Shown here piece by piece: positions 9,306 through 18,250 of a DNA stretch of 64,000 bases. Origin of the DNA: Lentisphaera marina. Lineage in GTDB: Bacteria > Verrucomicrobiota > Lentisphaeria > Lentisphaerales > Lentisphaeraceae. Below the pieces are notes generated by a model, which saw only the letters and a list, made by a program, of their open reading frames with translations, had not been told where the DNA came from and did no database searches. The DNA is taken from the NCBI RefSeq assembly GCF_028745505.1, contig NZ_JAQZZL010000001.1:1547818-1611817 (forward strand). Direction: 5' to 3'. Numbering within the stretch: position 1 is the stretch's first letter; the number at the start of each line of letters is the position of its first letter. The translations under genes were made by a program, and so were the position numbers.

Positions 9306-10688
9306 CTACTGTAGTTTAGTCCAATTTGAGAAGGTAGGTCTGTTTTTAGCATTCCTATCTTCTTTTTTATTTTCAGGAGCTGGAGGACAAGTGGCAAGAA
9401 AGGCTTTGAGCTTTTTATAGGCAGTCATCATCTCTTCTGAATTAATGTTTTTTGAAAGATCGTTTTTCTCAAGTAAAACCTTAGCAGGTTGATAGAAACG
9501 GCCATCTCGATAAAGTTTATATTTTGCGGTTCTCGCAAACTGACCCGGTTTTTTATTCCAGTAGGGCTGATAATGACAGAGCACAAATTCTCGATCATCT
9601 CGCTCTTTTCCGAGTAAAGTCGGAAGAAAGCTTACACCATCAATTGGGTCGCTATTATTTAAAGTGATGCCTACTATGGCAGCTAAGGTAGGGTAGAAGT
9701 CGGTAAAATCGACTAAAGCATCAGTCTTAATACCTTTTAAAATCTTGTTTGGCCATGAAACGATAAGTGGGACATGAGTTCCGGCATCAAGCATCGATCC
9801 CTTAGCGCCTTTTACTTTTTGTCCATTCCAATTGGAAGTGATCTTGGGGTGCGTGCCATTATCTGCGGTAAAAATAATAATGGTATTCTCAAGTTGGCCA
9901 ATACTTTTAAGTTTTGTTTGGATGCGCCCAACTAATTTGTCGGTATATTCGACCATCGCTACAAAGTTTTGTTTCTTAGCCTGCATATCTTTAGGTTCTT
10001 TGTTTCTTTCATGGCCTCGACTAGCGGAAGCAACTGTATCAGGAGATGGGATAAAAGGATCGTGGACTAGAACCATTGGGTAGTAAACAAAAAAGGACTG
10101 CTCTTGATTTTTATCGATAAAATCACAAATGAAATCAACAAATAAATCAGGTCCAAAAAGATTTTTATTAGTTTCTTTGCTTATAACTTCTCCATTTTTT
10201 TCAATCATGGGACTCCAAAAGCGTTCGCCAGCAGACTTTTTTTGCTGAGTTAACTGCCACAGGCAATATTCATCAAACCCAGCTTTATGGGGTCTGCTCT
10301 TGTCGTCATGGCCAGGAAGCGAATTATATAAGCCATTGAGTTGCCATTTTCCAGCTATGGCAGTTTTATAGCCATTTTCTTGCATGAGGTGGCCAAAAGT
10401 TTTGTCCTTTGGGTTCAAATATCCAAAGTGGGTGTAATTGCGGAAATTGTATTGGCCAGTCATTATCATAACACGCGAAGTGGTACAAATGGGTGTGGAA
10501 TAGCAATGTTGAAATTGAACACCTTCATCGGCCATCTTATCTAAAACAGGTGTTTTATAGTCTTCTGCACCATAAGAGCCAAATGCTTCCCAGCTGACAT
10601 CATCGGCCATGATGAGGATTATATTTGGTTTTTCCTTAGCTGAAACGATACAGATAAATGCAAATATGATAATTGTAAATTTTTTCAA
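9306..10688 (-). CDS. Secreted sulfatase with CTTSR active-site motif
   Basis: Exported sulfatase of 460 residues with a signal peptide at 1-18 (ends VSA). The metal-binding N-terminus PNIILIMADD and the modification motif C68-T-T-S-R72 are present; C68 should be converted to formylglycine. Thr replaces the usual Pro of CxPSR. Later motifs HDPF and FTADNGTH are typical of the family. The start codon appears to be TTG (10686-10688): no in-frame ATG lies upstream and the signal peptide begins right there. It is divergent from the next sulfatase across ~158 bp. The sulfated substrate is unknown. Confidence 0.9.
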   Translation of the reverse strand: MKKFTIIIFAFICIVSAKEKPNIILIMADDVSWEAFGSYGAEDYKTPVLDKMADEGVQFQHCYSTPICTTSRVMIMTGQYNFRNYTHFGYLNPKDKTFGHLMQENGYKTAIAGKWQLNGLYNSLPGHDDKSRPHKAGFDEYCLWQLTQQKKSAGERFWSPMIEKNGEVISKETNKNLFGPDLFVDFICDFIDKNQEQSFFVYYPMVLVHDPFIPSPDTVASASRGHERNKEPKDMQAKKQNFVAMVEYTDKLVGRIQTKLKSIGQLENTIIIFTADNGTHPKITSNWNGQKVKGAKGSMLDAGTHVPLIVSWPNKILKGIKTDALVDFTDFYPTLAAIVGITLNNSDPIDGVSFLPTLLGKERDDREFVLCHYQPYWNKKPGQFARTAKYKLYRDGRFYQPAKVLLEKNDLSKNINSEEMMTAYKKLKAFLATCPPAPENKKEDRNAKNRPTFSNWTKLQ

Positions 10689-10846
10689 TAGCCGCCCTTT
10701 TTTTATTTTTACTACACTGTGAATGAGCAGGAGATTACTTGTGTTTTAAATAAATATTGTATAAAAATGATTTTTCGTGTAATTATTCCCAATGTAGCTT
10801 TGTACTAAATATGAACAAATATTTAATGACTCAAGTGGAGAACTAA

Positions 10847-12340
10847 ATGACTAAATTGATAAATGCTTTAATATTTTTAATGATGCTAAGCCCTATTTAT
10901 GCGGAAGCAAAGAGGCCTAATATCCTGTGGCTCTTTTCAGATGACCACGCTTTTCAGGCAATAGGAGCTTATGGTGGGCGTTTCGAGAATTTAAACTTAA
11001 CACCAAATTTAGATAGCATTGCAAAAGAAGGCTTAGTTTTTGATAGAGCTTATGTTGGAAACTCAATTTGTGCACCAAGTCGTGCTACTTTGTTAACAGG
11101 TAAGCATAGCCACATAAATGGAAAAATAGATAACCGTGGTCCCTTTAACCATGACCAGCAACAGTTTCAAAAGATATTACAGAAAAATGGTTATGAAACG
11201 GCCATGATTGGTAAGATTCATTTGAGTGGTAAAATGCAGGGTTTTGATTACTGGGAAGTTTTACCTGGGCAAGGGAAGTACTGGGATCCCAGTTTTGTGA
11301 CTGAAGAGGGAAAAACAGTTTATAAAGGTGAACATTCTACGGACGTCATCACAAAGAGAGCTTTGAACTGGTTGGAAAATGATCGTAGTGCTGATAAACC
11401 CTTTATGCTTATGGTGCATTATAAAGCACCTCATAGAGCTTGGCAGCCTACCACTCGTTGGAAAGAAAAATTTAGTGCGATGACATTCCCAGAACCCGAT
11501 ACGCTATTTGATGATTATAAAGGGCGTGGTACAGCTGCTAATGAACAAGATATGAGTATTGATATTACAATGCGTATGAAGCAGGATGTCAAGGCAGAGC
11601 AGCCCGAACGTCAAAAGGAACTAGCTGCACTTGATCCTAATGATAAAAAAGCTCTCATCCGTTTGAAGTACCAATGGTACATGCGTGATTATTTGGCCTG
11701 TATTGCTGGTGTTGATGAAAATATTGGTTTTATTTTAGATCATCTTAAAGCCAGTGGTCTTGATAAAAATACTATCGTTATGTATTCGGCTGACCAAGGT
11801 TTTTATCTTGGTGAGCATGGTTGGTTTGATAAGCGTTTGATGTATGAAGAAAGTTATCGTACACCTCTCATAGCTAAATGGCCCGGAGTCACAAAGCCTA
11901 GTACACGCAACTCTGACCTTGTACAAAATATCGACTTTGCAGAAACCTTTTTAGATATTGCAGGAATTGAAGCTCCAGAAGATATGCAGGGTGAGAGCTT
12001 GGTGCCAATTCTCAAAGGAGAGAGTCCTAGTAATTGGAGAAAGCATTTATATTACCACTATTATGAATACCCAGGAGCGCATAGCGTACGTCGTCATGAA
12101 GGCGTAAGTGGAAAACGTTTTAAATTGATTCGTTTTTATGGAAAAGATGTACCTAATGGGGAAGAATGGGAATTCTTTGATTTGAAAAATGACCCTAAAG
12201 AAATGACGAGTCAGTATAAGAACCCTGAGTATGCTGCGGAAATCGCAAAGCTAAAAAAAGAGCTTGCGAATTTGAGAGATAAATATGAAGTGGCGGAGCT
12301 TCCACAAAAAACCTCTTCAAAGAAAAAGAAGAAAAAGTGA
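10847..12340 (+). CDS. Secreted sulfatase, copy 1 of tandem pair
   Basis: Exported sulfatase of 497 residues with a signal peptide of ~20 residues. It has PNILWLFSDDH, the formylglycine motif C75-A-P-S-R79 and a later HGWFDKR segment of the alkaline-phosphatase fold. A GGAG Shine-Dalgarno lies 6 bp before the ATG. The C-terminus ends in a poly-Lys tail. Most of the protein aligns with the next gene (shared HSHINGKIDN, GKMQGFDYWEVLPGQG, HYYEYPG), so the two arose by duplication. It is followed by its own terminator. Formylglycine maturation would need an anSME-type enzyme not seen here. Confidence 0.93.
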   Translation: MTKLINALIFLMMLSPIYAEAKRPNILWLFSDDHAFQAIGAYGGRFENLNLTPNLDSIAKEGLVFDRAYVGNSICAPSRATLLTGKHSHINGKIDNRGPFNHDQQQFQKILQKNGYETAMIGKIHLSGKMQGFDYWEVLPGQGKYWDPSFVTEEGKTVYKGEHSTDVITKRALNWLENDRSADKPFMLMVHYKAPHRAWQPTTRWKEKFSAMTFPEPDTLFDDYKGRGTAANEQDMSIDITMRMKQDVKAEQPERQKELAALDPNDKKALIRLKYQWYMRDYLACIAGVDENIGFILDHLKASGLDKNTIVMYSADQGFYLGEHGWFDKRLMYEESYRTPLIAKWPGVTKPSTRNSDLVQNIDFAETFLDIAGIEAPEDMQGESLVPILKGESPSNWRKHLYYHYYEYPGAHSVRRHEGVSGKRFKLIRFYGKDVPNGEEWEFFDLKNDPKEMTSQYKNPEYAAEIAKLKKELANLRDKYEVAELPQKTSSKKKKKK

Positions 12341-12347
12341 TTTCACA

Positions 12348-12376
12348 AATGCCGACATTTGGCGGCATTTTTCATT
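12348..12376 (+). terminator. Intrinsic terminator after sulfatase copy 1
   Basis: Arms AATGCCG (12348-12354) and CGGCATT (12363-12369), an 8-nt loop, then TTTCATTT. It lies 7 bp after the stop codon. Confidence 0.8.
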
Positions 12377-12523
12377 TAATAAGCTAAAGCACATTCAAGT
12401 TTTATAGGTTTTACATGAATTCTTTAATGAATTTTTCCAAGAACCTTGAGATAAAAGTAACTTTTCCTAAATGGACTGTGTATCTTCAGTGATGAATATT
12501 ATATAAGCCTTAAGGAGTGTTAA

Positions 12524-14131
12524 ATGCCCAAGTTACTTAGTCAGTTAATCTTATTACTGTTTGCTAGTCCCATACTGGCTCAATCTACTAGACCCAATAT
12601 TATCTGGATCTTCTCAGATGACCATACTCAGAAAGCTATTGGAGCTTATGGGGGTATTTTAAAAACTGTTAATCCCACGCCCCATTTAGATCGTTTGGCT
12701 AATGAGGGGATGCTTTTTGAACGTAGTTATGTGGCTAACTCGATTTGTGCACCTAGTCGTGCCACACTCTTGACTGGTAAGCATAGTCATATCAATGGCA
12801 AAGTTGATAATATGGGCGGCTTTAATCACGACCAAGAACAGTTCCAAAAAATCCTTCAAAGAAACGGTTATCAAACGGCTATGATTGGGAAGATTCACCT
12901 CAATGGTAAAATGCAGGGTTTTGATTACTGGGAAGTGCTACCAGGGCAAGGAAGTTACTACAATCCAGACTTTATTACTGAGCAGGGAAAAACGAGTTAC
13001 ACGGGTTATGTGGCAGATATTGTAACAGAAAAATCACTAGATTGGTTAGAAAATAAAAGAGATAAAGATAAGCCTTTCATGTTAATGGTGCACCACAAGG
13101 GGACTCACCGCACTTGGATGGGAGCTCCGCGTCATGTGGGACTCTATGATGACGTGACTTTACCTGAGCCTGATAATCTTTTTGATGATTATGAGGGACG
13201 TGGTACAGCCGCACATAAGCAGGATATGTCTTTGAAAATCACCATGCGCCATGCAGGAGATTTAAAAATCCGTGATGAAGCTGAAAAGAAGCAGATGACG
13301 GAGCAGTTTAAAAAGATGAAGGGCAAACCTCGGGGCGAGCACGGTGCTTATTACCGTATGAATGCCGAGCAGAGAAAAATCTGGGACGCAGCTTATGATC
13401 CTCGCAATGATGAGTTCTATGCTAAGAACATTGAGAAAGGCACAGATGAGTGGGTTCGTTGGGCTTATCAGCGTTACGTGAAAGACTATCTTAGAACGGC
13501 TAAAAGTATCGATGATTGTGTAGGTCAAGTAATGGATTATTTGGAAAAATCTGATCTAGAAGAAAATACTATTGTTATTTATGGTTCTGATCAAGGCTTC
13601 TACTTAGGTGAACATGGCTGGTTTGACAAGCGCTTCATGTATGAAGAATCATTTAGTACACCCCTCATTGCCAAATGGCCTGGTAAAACAAAGCCCGGGT
13701 CTCGCAATTCTGACCTTGTACAAAATATTGATTATGCCGAAACCTTTTTAGATATGGCGGGCATTGAAGCTCCAGAAGATATGCAGGGAGAAAGCTTAGT
13801 TCCCTTACTAAAAGGTGAAACTCCCAGTGATTGGAGAAAACATCTTTACTATCATTACTATGAATACCCTCATGGTTCACATAGTGTTCGCCGCCACGAA
13901 GGTGTGTCAGGTAAGCGCTTTAAGCTCATTCGCTTTTATGGCATAGATGTTCCCAATGGAGAAGAATGGGAGTTTTTTGACCTTAAAAATGATCCTGATG
14001 AAATGCAGAGTCAGTATAATAACCCTGAGTATGCTGCGGAAGTCGCAAAATTGAAAAAAGAACTCGCAAACCTTCGTAAGAAATATGAAGTGACTGAAGT
14101 TCCTCAAGTAGATAAGAGGAAGAAGGAATAG
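12524..14131 (+). CDS. Secreted sulfatase, copy 2 of tandem pair
   Basis: Exported sulfatase of 535 residues with a signal peptide ending near ILAQ-20 and a strong AAGGAG Shine-Dalgarno. The formylglycine motif is C75-A-P-S-R79, at the same position as in the previous gene. N- and C-terminal thirds are highly similar to copy 1. The middle differs: an extra ~40 residues (about 245-310, basic and Met/Lys/Arg-rich) replace a short loop, and HHKGTHRTWM replaces HYKAPHRAWQ. This suggests a shift in substrate recognition after duplication (inference). Confidence 0.93.
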   Translation: MPKLLSQLILLLFASPILAQSTRPNIIWIFSDDHTQKAIGAYGGILKTVNPTPHLDRLANEGMLFERSYVANSICAPSRATLLTGKHSHINGKVDNMGGFNHDQEQFQKILQRNGYQTAMIGKIHLNGKMQGFDYWEVLPGQGSYYNPDFITEQGKTSYTGYVADIVTEKSLDWLENKRDKDKPFMLMVHHKGTHRTWMGAPRHVGLYDDVTLPEPDNLFDDYEGRGTAAHKQDMSLKITMRHAGDLKIRDEAEKKQMTEQFKKMKGKPRGEHGAYYRMNAEQRKIWDAAYDPRNDEFYAKNIEKGTDEWVRWAYQRYVKDYLRTAKSIDDCVGQVMDYLEKSDLEENTIVIYGSDQGFYLGEHGWFDKRFMYEESFSTPLIAKWPGKTKPGSRNSDLVQNIDYAETFLDMAGIEAPEDMQGESLVPLLKGETPSDWRKHLYYHYYEYPHGSHSVRRHEGVSGKRFKLIRFYGIDVPNGEEWEFFDLKNDPDEMQSQYNNPEYAAEVAKLKKELANLRKKYEVTEVPQVDKRKKE

Positions 14132-14138
14132 CTTTTTG

Positions 14139-14168
14139 AATGCCGGTTTTTATACCGGCATTTTTTTT
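14139..14168. terminator. Terminator between convergent sulfatase and helicase genes
   Basis: Arms AATGCCGGT (14139-14147) and ACCGGCATT (14154-14162) followed by eight T on the plus strand. It serves the plus-strand sulfatase. It lies just past the stop of the convergent helicase, but the minus-strand T-run is short. Confidence 0.85.
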
Positions 14169-14170
14169 GT

Positions 14171-15409
14171 CTAGGATGATTTATTTTGTTTGGCTTCTCT
14201 AAGTTTATCTTTCTTACTCTTGCGTTTACCTTTTATCGGTCCCTTGGCTTTGGGAGCTTCGATAGGAGTAATTTCTTCAAAACCATCCACACGTTTTTTC
14301 GTCAATTTGATGCCGGCCTGTTTTTCAATCGTTTTGAACTGAGCTTCTGTAGCTGGGTTAATAAATGAAATGGCAACACCTTTTTTGCCTGCACGTCCCG
14401 TGCGTCCAATGCGGTGAACATAATCCATGGGTGAGCGTGGCAAGTCATAGTTAATGACGTGACTCAATTTACTGATGTCAATTCCTCTAGCGGCAATATC
14501 GGTCGCAATGAGAATCGGGAAATCTTTGTTTTGAAAGCGTTTCAGAACCTTGATGCGTTCTTCCTGGCTTAAGTCGCCATGAAAGTCTTCGGCCTGAATT
14601 CCTGCTTTTTTAAGTTTATTGGCTAGGTTAAATGCAGAGCGTTTACTGGAAACAAAAATGATCGTATGTTTCCAGTTCTCTTCTTTAAATAATTTTTGCA
14701 AAACTTGGCGACGTAAATTCGCATCAACTTCAATAAGGCGTTGCTCAATATTATCGCCCGTGATGTGGTCGCGACTAATGCGAAGTTCTTCCGCCTCATT
14801 TAGAAAATCTTCAGCTAGGGCCTGAACTTTTTTTGGCATAGTTGCAGAGAAGAGCAGATTTTGGCGTTTTTTGGGGAGTGCACTTAGCAAATCCTTTAGT
14901 TCATCTGCAAAGCCAAGATCGAGCATCTTGTCAGCTTCATCTAGGATCAACATTTCTAATTCAAAGAGCCGTACTTCTCCAAGTTTAATTAACTCAATGA
15001 TACGACCAGGAGTGGCGATTAAAACGTCAAGCCCCATGCGTAATTGACGGATTTGACCATCAATATCTTCACCGCCAATGAGTGTGGTAGACTTGATATT
15101 TCGTAGAGAGAATTCAGCATAGCTATCAAAGGCATTTTTAACCTGAATAGCCAGTTCGCGAGTGGGGACTAATATGAGTCCTAGAATCGATATTTTTTTC
15201 TTTTTTGGTGGAAGGCTGTTGATTCGTTCTATCAGAGGAAATGAAAATGCCAGAGTCTTGCCTGTACCAGTTTGCGATTCAGCTAAGAGGTCTTTTCCCT
15301 CTTTGATAAGTGGAATCGCTTTGCTCTGAATGTCAGTAGCGTCAGTAAAGCCGAGTTTACTCAGTGCTTGATTGAGGTAATCAGGAAAATTTAGTTCATC
15401 GAATGGCAT
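14171..15409 (-). CDS. DEAD-box ATP-dependent RNA helicase (RhlE-like)
   Basis: A cytoplasmic RNA helicase of 412 residues acting in ribosome assembly or RNA turnover. Motifs in order: Q-motif region TDATDIQSKAIPLI, Walker A AESQTGTGKT, PTRELA, DEAD in LDEADKM, SAT in FSATMP, and HRIGRTGRAG. The C-terminal ~35 residues are a Lys-rich tail as in RhlE/SrmB types. It stands alone, convergent with the sulfatase. Assignment to RhlE rather than another DEAD subfamily is tentative. Confidence 0.9.
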   Translation of the reverse strand: MPFDELNFPDYLNQALSKLGFTDATDIQSKAIPLIKEGKDLLAESQTGTGKTLAFSFPLIERINSLPPKKKKISILGLILVPTRELAIQVKNAFDSYAEFSLRNIKSTTLIGGEDIDGQIRQLRMGLDVLIATPGRIIELIKLGEVRLFELEMLILDEADKMLDLGFADELKDLLSALPKKRQNLLFSATMPKKVQALAEDFLNEAEELRISRDHITGDNIEQRLIEVDANLRRQVLQKLFKEENWKHTIIFVSSKRSAFNLANKLKKAGIQAEDFHGDLSQEERIKVLKRFQNKDFPILIATDIAARGIDISKLSHVINYDLPRSPMDYVHRIGRTGRAGKKGVAISFINPATEAQFKTIEKQAGIKLTKKRVDGFEEITPIEAPKAKGPIKGKRKSKKDKLREAKQNKSS

Positions 15410-15577
15410 GTAAAACTCTTTGTCTATGATTTAATTAGAAAGATTAATAATACTTTTTCACCAATTTACAAAAAGCTTAGCTATAATAACAAATAACAAT
15501 ACTTTGAAGCTTAGTTTTAGGTCTTGGCATTTGACTTGGGTGGAGTTACTAAAGTACCAAAAGGATTGATTTGAGCA

Positions 15578-15604
15578 CAAAAAAAGGAGCTCAATTTGAG
15601 CCCC
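15578..15604 (-). terminator. Intrinsic terminator of lexA
   Basis: Hairpin GGAGCTCA/TGAGCCCC at 15586-15604. On the minus strand it is followed by a T-run (the A-run at 15578-15585), 24 bp after the lexA stop. Confidence 0.75.
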
Positions 15605-15627
15605 TGTTGAATCTTAGTGAAGATTAA

Positions 15628-16251
15628 TTATATCGTGCGCTGCAGTGCAACGACTTTTCCTTGAATATAGACTTCAGAAGGCTCATAAAATTGAGTCTGA
15701 AACTCTTCGTTGCAAGGACGAAGTTCGATTTTTCCATTAGTGAAATAAAGTTGTTTTACCGTGGTATCACCATTAACCATGGCGACAACAATATCTCCAG
15801 CATTGGCATTATCCTGTTGTTTGACAATGATAGAATCTCCATCGAGAATTCCCGCTTCGCGCATGCTTTCACCATTGACGAGAAGAGCAAAAAGTCGACC
15901 ATCAGCACGTAGACCTTGGAAGGAGGCAGGGTCAATTTGAATTTCTCTTTCCACATTTTCTTCAGCCATGAGTGGCATGCCAGCAGATATGCGACCGAGT
16001 AGGGGAATGCTGAGCATGAAAGATAAATTGCGTGGTCTTGTTGTCGTATTAGTTACAGTCATACTGCGAGCCTTGCTGCTACGCGTTAAATAACCCTTTC
16101 TTTGTAATGCACGAACATGAGCAAAACTTGTAGCTGATTTGATATTGAAGCGCTCGGCAATTTCATAAATCGTGGGAGCCATGCCTTCTCGAGCCGTAAA
16201 GTCCTCGATGAAGTCAAGGGTTTCTTGTTGACGATCAGTTAAACCTTTCAT
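15628..16251 (-). CDS. lexA: LexA repressor
   Basis: SOS-response repressor that cleaves itself when RecA is activated. The N-terminal winged helix spans ~1-65. The cleavage site is A90-G91 (RISAGMPL). The protease dyad is S129 in NGESM and K166 in TTVKQL. The 207-residue length is normal. The recognition helix differs from E. coli LexA, so the operator is probably different. An inverted repeat upstream is a candidate autoregulatory site. Confidence 0.95.
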   Translation of the reverse strand: MKGLTDRQQETLDFIEDFTAREGMAPTIYEIAERFNIKSATSFAHVRALQRKGYLTRSSKARSMTVTNTTTRPRNLSFMLSIPLLGRISAGMPLMAEENVEREIQIDPASFQGLRADGRLFALLVNGESMREAGILDGDSIIVKQQDNANAGDIVVAMVNGDTTVKQLYFTNGKIELRPCNEEFQTQFYEPSEVYIQGKVVALQRTI

Positions 16252-16348
16252 AAATAAGTACCTTATATTAATTAGTTACTTTAAATTATTGACTAAAAAT
16301 ATAAATTGCAAATATTAAATAGCTTATTTTGTAAAGAAAGGCTTATTT

Positions 16349-16369
16349 TTATTAGCTATTGACTAATAA
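16349..16369. promoter_or_regulatory. Candidate operator upstream of lexA
   Basis: Perfect inverted repeat TTATTAG-N7-CTAATAA about 100 bp upstream of lexA. Its core TATTGACTAA (16357-16366) recurs exactly 70 bp away at 16287-16296, between this site and lexA. Neither matches the E. coli (CTGT-N8-ACAG) or Bacillus (GAAC-N4-GTTC) LexA boxes. Use as a LexA site is a guess. Confidence 0.3.
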
Positions 16370-16570
16370 GAGCTAAAATACGCAACTTATAAGAATGTAT
16401 GAGCAGGATATACTTAAGCTCTTGTCATGTAAGTAAGTAAATCACTTGAGTCGATTTTTAGATCTCTGGTGGAAAATATATCATCAAAATTATTGAAAGA
16501 TTTTTTACTCTTTATCGCTGAAATATATTTGAATTCACGTTCATAGGTGGCATAGTTCAACTCGTTTTTC

Positions 16571-16644
16571 GGGCTCTTAGCTCAGTTGGTTAGAGCATCC
16601 GACTCATAATCGGACGGTCGCGGGTTCAAGTCCCTCAGGGCCCA
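16571..16644 (+). tRNA. tRNA with CAU anticodon (elongator Met or Ile-lysidine)
   Basis: A 74-nt cloverleaf. Acceptor GGGCTCT/AGGGCCC, D arm GCTC...GAGC, anticodon stem TCCGA/TCGGA with loop CTCATAA, T loop TTCAAGT, discriminator A. No CCA is encoded. The T stem has one C-U mismatch (50-64). The anticodon stem lacks the GGG/CCC of initiator tRNAs. Parts resemble E. coli tRNA-Ile2 (CGACTCATAATCG, GGTCGC), so Met versus Ile2 is unresolved. Its downstream terminator is the target of the insertion element. Confidence 0.93.
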
Positions 16645-16656
16645 CTTGAAAGACAG

Positions 16657-16678
16657 GCACTTACAGAGATGTAAGTGC
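16657..16678. repeat. Left copy of 22-bp target duplication (tRNA terminator stem)
   Basis: Hairpin with arms GCACTTACA and TGTAAGTGC around GAGA. An identical copy in the same orientation lies at 18251-18272 on the other side of the insertion element. The right copy is followed by seven T, so the original site was probably the tRNA's intrinsic terminator. Confidence 0.7.
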
Positions 16679-16690
16679 CAGACTGTTGAT

Positions 16691-16724
16691 AAACCCCCGT
16701 TTTTGTAACGGGGGTTTTCTTTTT
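16691..16724 (+). terminator. Terminator hairpin inside left end of the IS1182-type element
   Basis: Arms AAACCCCCGTT (16691-16701) and AACGGGGGTTT (16707-16717) followed by a T-rich tract. It would stop plus-strand transcription from the tRNA and so compensates for the disrupted native terminator. Confidence 0.75.
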
Positions 16725-16850
16725 GTACAGAAAAGCAAATATTTTATAATTTCAACAAAAGGTTCTTACAGTATGTAGAAATGTCTTGCAGGAGCTTGTT
16801 GGTGTTTTCTTGAGTGAAATTCTGCGTTCATCAAGAAATGCAGTGCTCCT

Positions 16851-18188
16851 TTACGAAGCGATAGCAATTTTCTTCATATTTTGGCATGCGGCGGCTAAAA
16901 GACACTGCTCTTGAACCTTTTTAATTCCACGCAATTTCGCATAACGGTGACCGTGTAATTGCTTTGAGTCAGCGAAACTCCTCTCCACGGTTTCCTGCCT
17001 TCGTTTATATAGGATTTTACCTTCTGGTGTGAGTCGGTTTTTCTTGATGCACTCTTTTTGATCCTCCCAGATATGTCGTGTGACGATCTTTGTGTGATTC
17101 GCACTTTTTGTACACTGGCTTCGCAATGAGCAGTTGGTGCAGGTTTTAGGGTTTGAAGCATATTCGCGGAAGCCTTCGCGAGTGGTTGTTCGATAAGGAA
17201 GTACCTGCTCTGCCGGGCAGGTATAGCTATTGTCTGTAGAGTTGTAAATGAACTGACTTTTCCGGAAATAACCTTTAATATGGTTCGGGCGTCGATAGCT
17301 TATCACACCGAAAATATCTCGATCCACAAGTCCTTTGCAGATTCCCGCGGTGAAATAACCGGCATCTAAACCAACAGCTTCGACATTAAAATTAAACCGT
17401 TCAAGTTGGTGATCCAAGCGCTTGAGATACGGGATACTGTCGTGAACATTTCCCGCGGTGACAAAACTGTCAGTGATAATATTAAACTTCCCATCGACAG
17501 TCCTGTGATCTAGATAGAAAAAGCCTTTGGGTTTACCATCCCTGACCATATAACCACTGTCTGGATCAGTGGTGCTGATCTTCGTTTCTTTAATCACCGG
17601 GCTACTATCTTTTTTTTTGAGAGGCTTCTTATCATTTTGAGCTCGATCTTTCGCGATATCTTTATTGAGAACATCTAAATAATCTCGAGTCGACTTCTCA
17701 ACGTCTTGCTTATCAAATTTATTCTTATTGGCATTAGCCTTTAAGTGAGTAGAGTCGGTATAAAGGTGCTTTCCATCGACAAGCTTACGCTCCATAGCTA
17801 AGAGAACGATCTCATCGAATATTTCTTGATAAACATTGCTCTCTTGAAAACGACGGCGACGGTTTTGGCTGATGGTTGAGTGGTGCGGAATTTTATCCTG
17901 TAAGTTATAACCAAGAAACCAGCGATAAGCCATATTCATTTCTATCTCACGAATGAGTTGACGCTCGCTGCGAATACCAAATAGATATCCAATAAAAAGC
18001 ATCTTAAAAAGAACGACTGGATCAACGCCGGGACGACCATTTGTTGGGCAATAGAGGTGTGCCACCTTGTGGTGAATGAATTCAAAATCGACAATGGAGT
18101 CGATCTTCCGCAAAAGGTGGTCTTGCGGAACTAATTGCTCAAGGCAAACGAATTCAAACTCGGACTGTTTTGACTGTTTTTTAATCAT
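16851..18188 (-). CDS. IS1182-family DDE transposase
   Basis: A full-length transposase of 445 residues. The N-terminal segment LVPQDHLLRKIDSIVDFEFI is characteristic of IS1182. The catalytic triad is recognisable as TDSTHLKANANKNK, GLDAGYFT and ETVERSFADSKQLHG. A Cys cluster (CTNCSLRSQC) precedes the last acidic residue. The frame is intact, so the element may still be active. Confidence 0.92.
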   Translation of the reverse strand: MIKKQSKQSEFEFVCLEQLVPQDHLLRKIDSIVDFEFIHHKVAHLYCPTNGRPGVDPVVLFKMLFIGYLFGIRSERQLIREIEMNMAYRWFLGYNLQDKIPHHSTISQNRRRRFQESNVYQEIFDEIVLLAMERKLVDGKHLYTDSTHLKANANKNKFDKQDVEKSTRDYLDVLNKDIAKDRAQNDKKPLKKKDSSPVIKETKISTTDPDSGYMVRDGKPKGFFYLDHRTVDGKFNIITDSFVTAGNVHDSIPYLKRLDHQLERFNFNVEAVGLDAGYFTAGICKGLVDRDIFGVISYRRPNHIKGYFRKSQFIYNSTDNSYTCPAEQVLPYRTTTREGFREYASNPKTCTNCSLRSQCTKSANHTKIVTRHIWEDQKECIKKNRLTPEGKILYKRRQETVERSFADSKQLHGHRYAKLRGIKKVQEQCLLAAACQNMKKIAIAS

Positions 18189-18214
18189 TAGTCAATATAA
18201 TTTAACCAATAAAA

Positions 18215-18237
18215 AAGTCCTCCACACGGGAGGACTT
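18215..18237 (-). terminator. Hairpin guarding the transposase promoter side
   Basis: Arms AAGTCCTCC (18215-18223) and GGAGGACTT (18229-18237). On the minus strand it is followed by a T-run and lies just before the transposase start. Such hairpins commonly block read-through from neighbouring promoters into a transposase gene. Confidence 0.6.
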
Positions 18238-18250
18238 TGTCAACAGTCTG

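Larger units (their letters stand above)
16679..18250 (-). mobile_element. IS1182-family insertion sequence
   Basis: A 1572-bp element carrying one transposase gene. Terminal inverted repeats are CAGACTGTTGATAAA (16679-16693) and its complement at 18236-18250, with one mismatch in 15. Internal hairpins flank the transposase at both ends. It is bracketed by 22-bp direct repeats and sits 34 bp after the end of the tRNA. Long and variable target duplications are known for IS1182 relatives. Confidence 0.8.

Noticed and set aside
12462..12491. Another copy of the N14 promoter motif before sulfatase copy 2
   Set aside because: GTAACTTT and TGTATCTT have the spacing but lack the GTC and CG core bases.
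16657..16689. A 33-bp terminal inverted repeat including the outer hairpin for the IS1182-type element
   Set aside because: The loop GAGA is the same on the plus strand at both ends, so the outer 22 bp are direct repeats of a palindrome, better explained as a target duplication.
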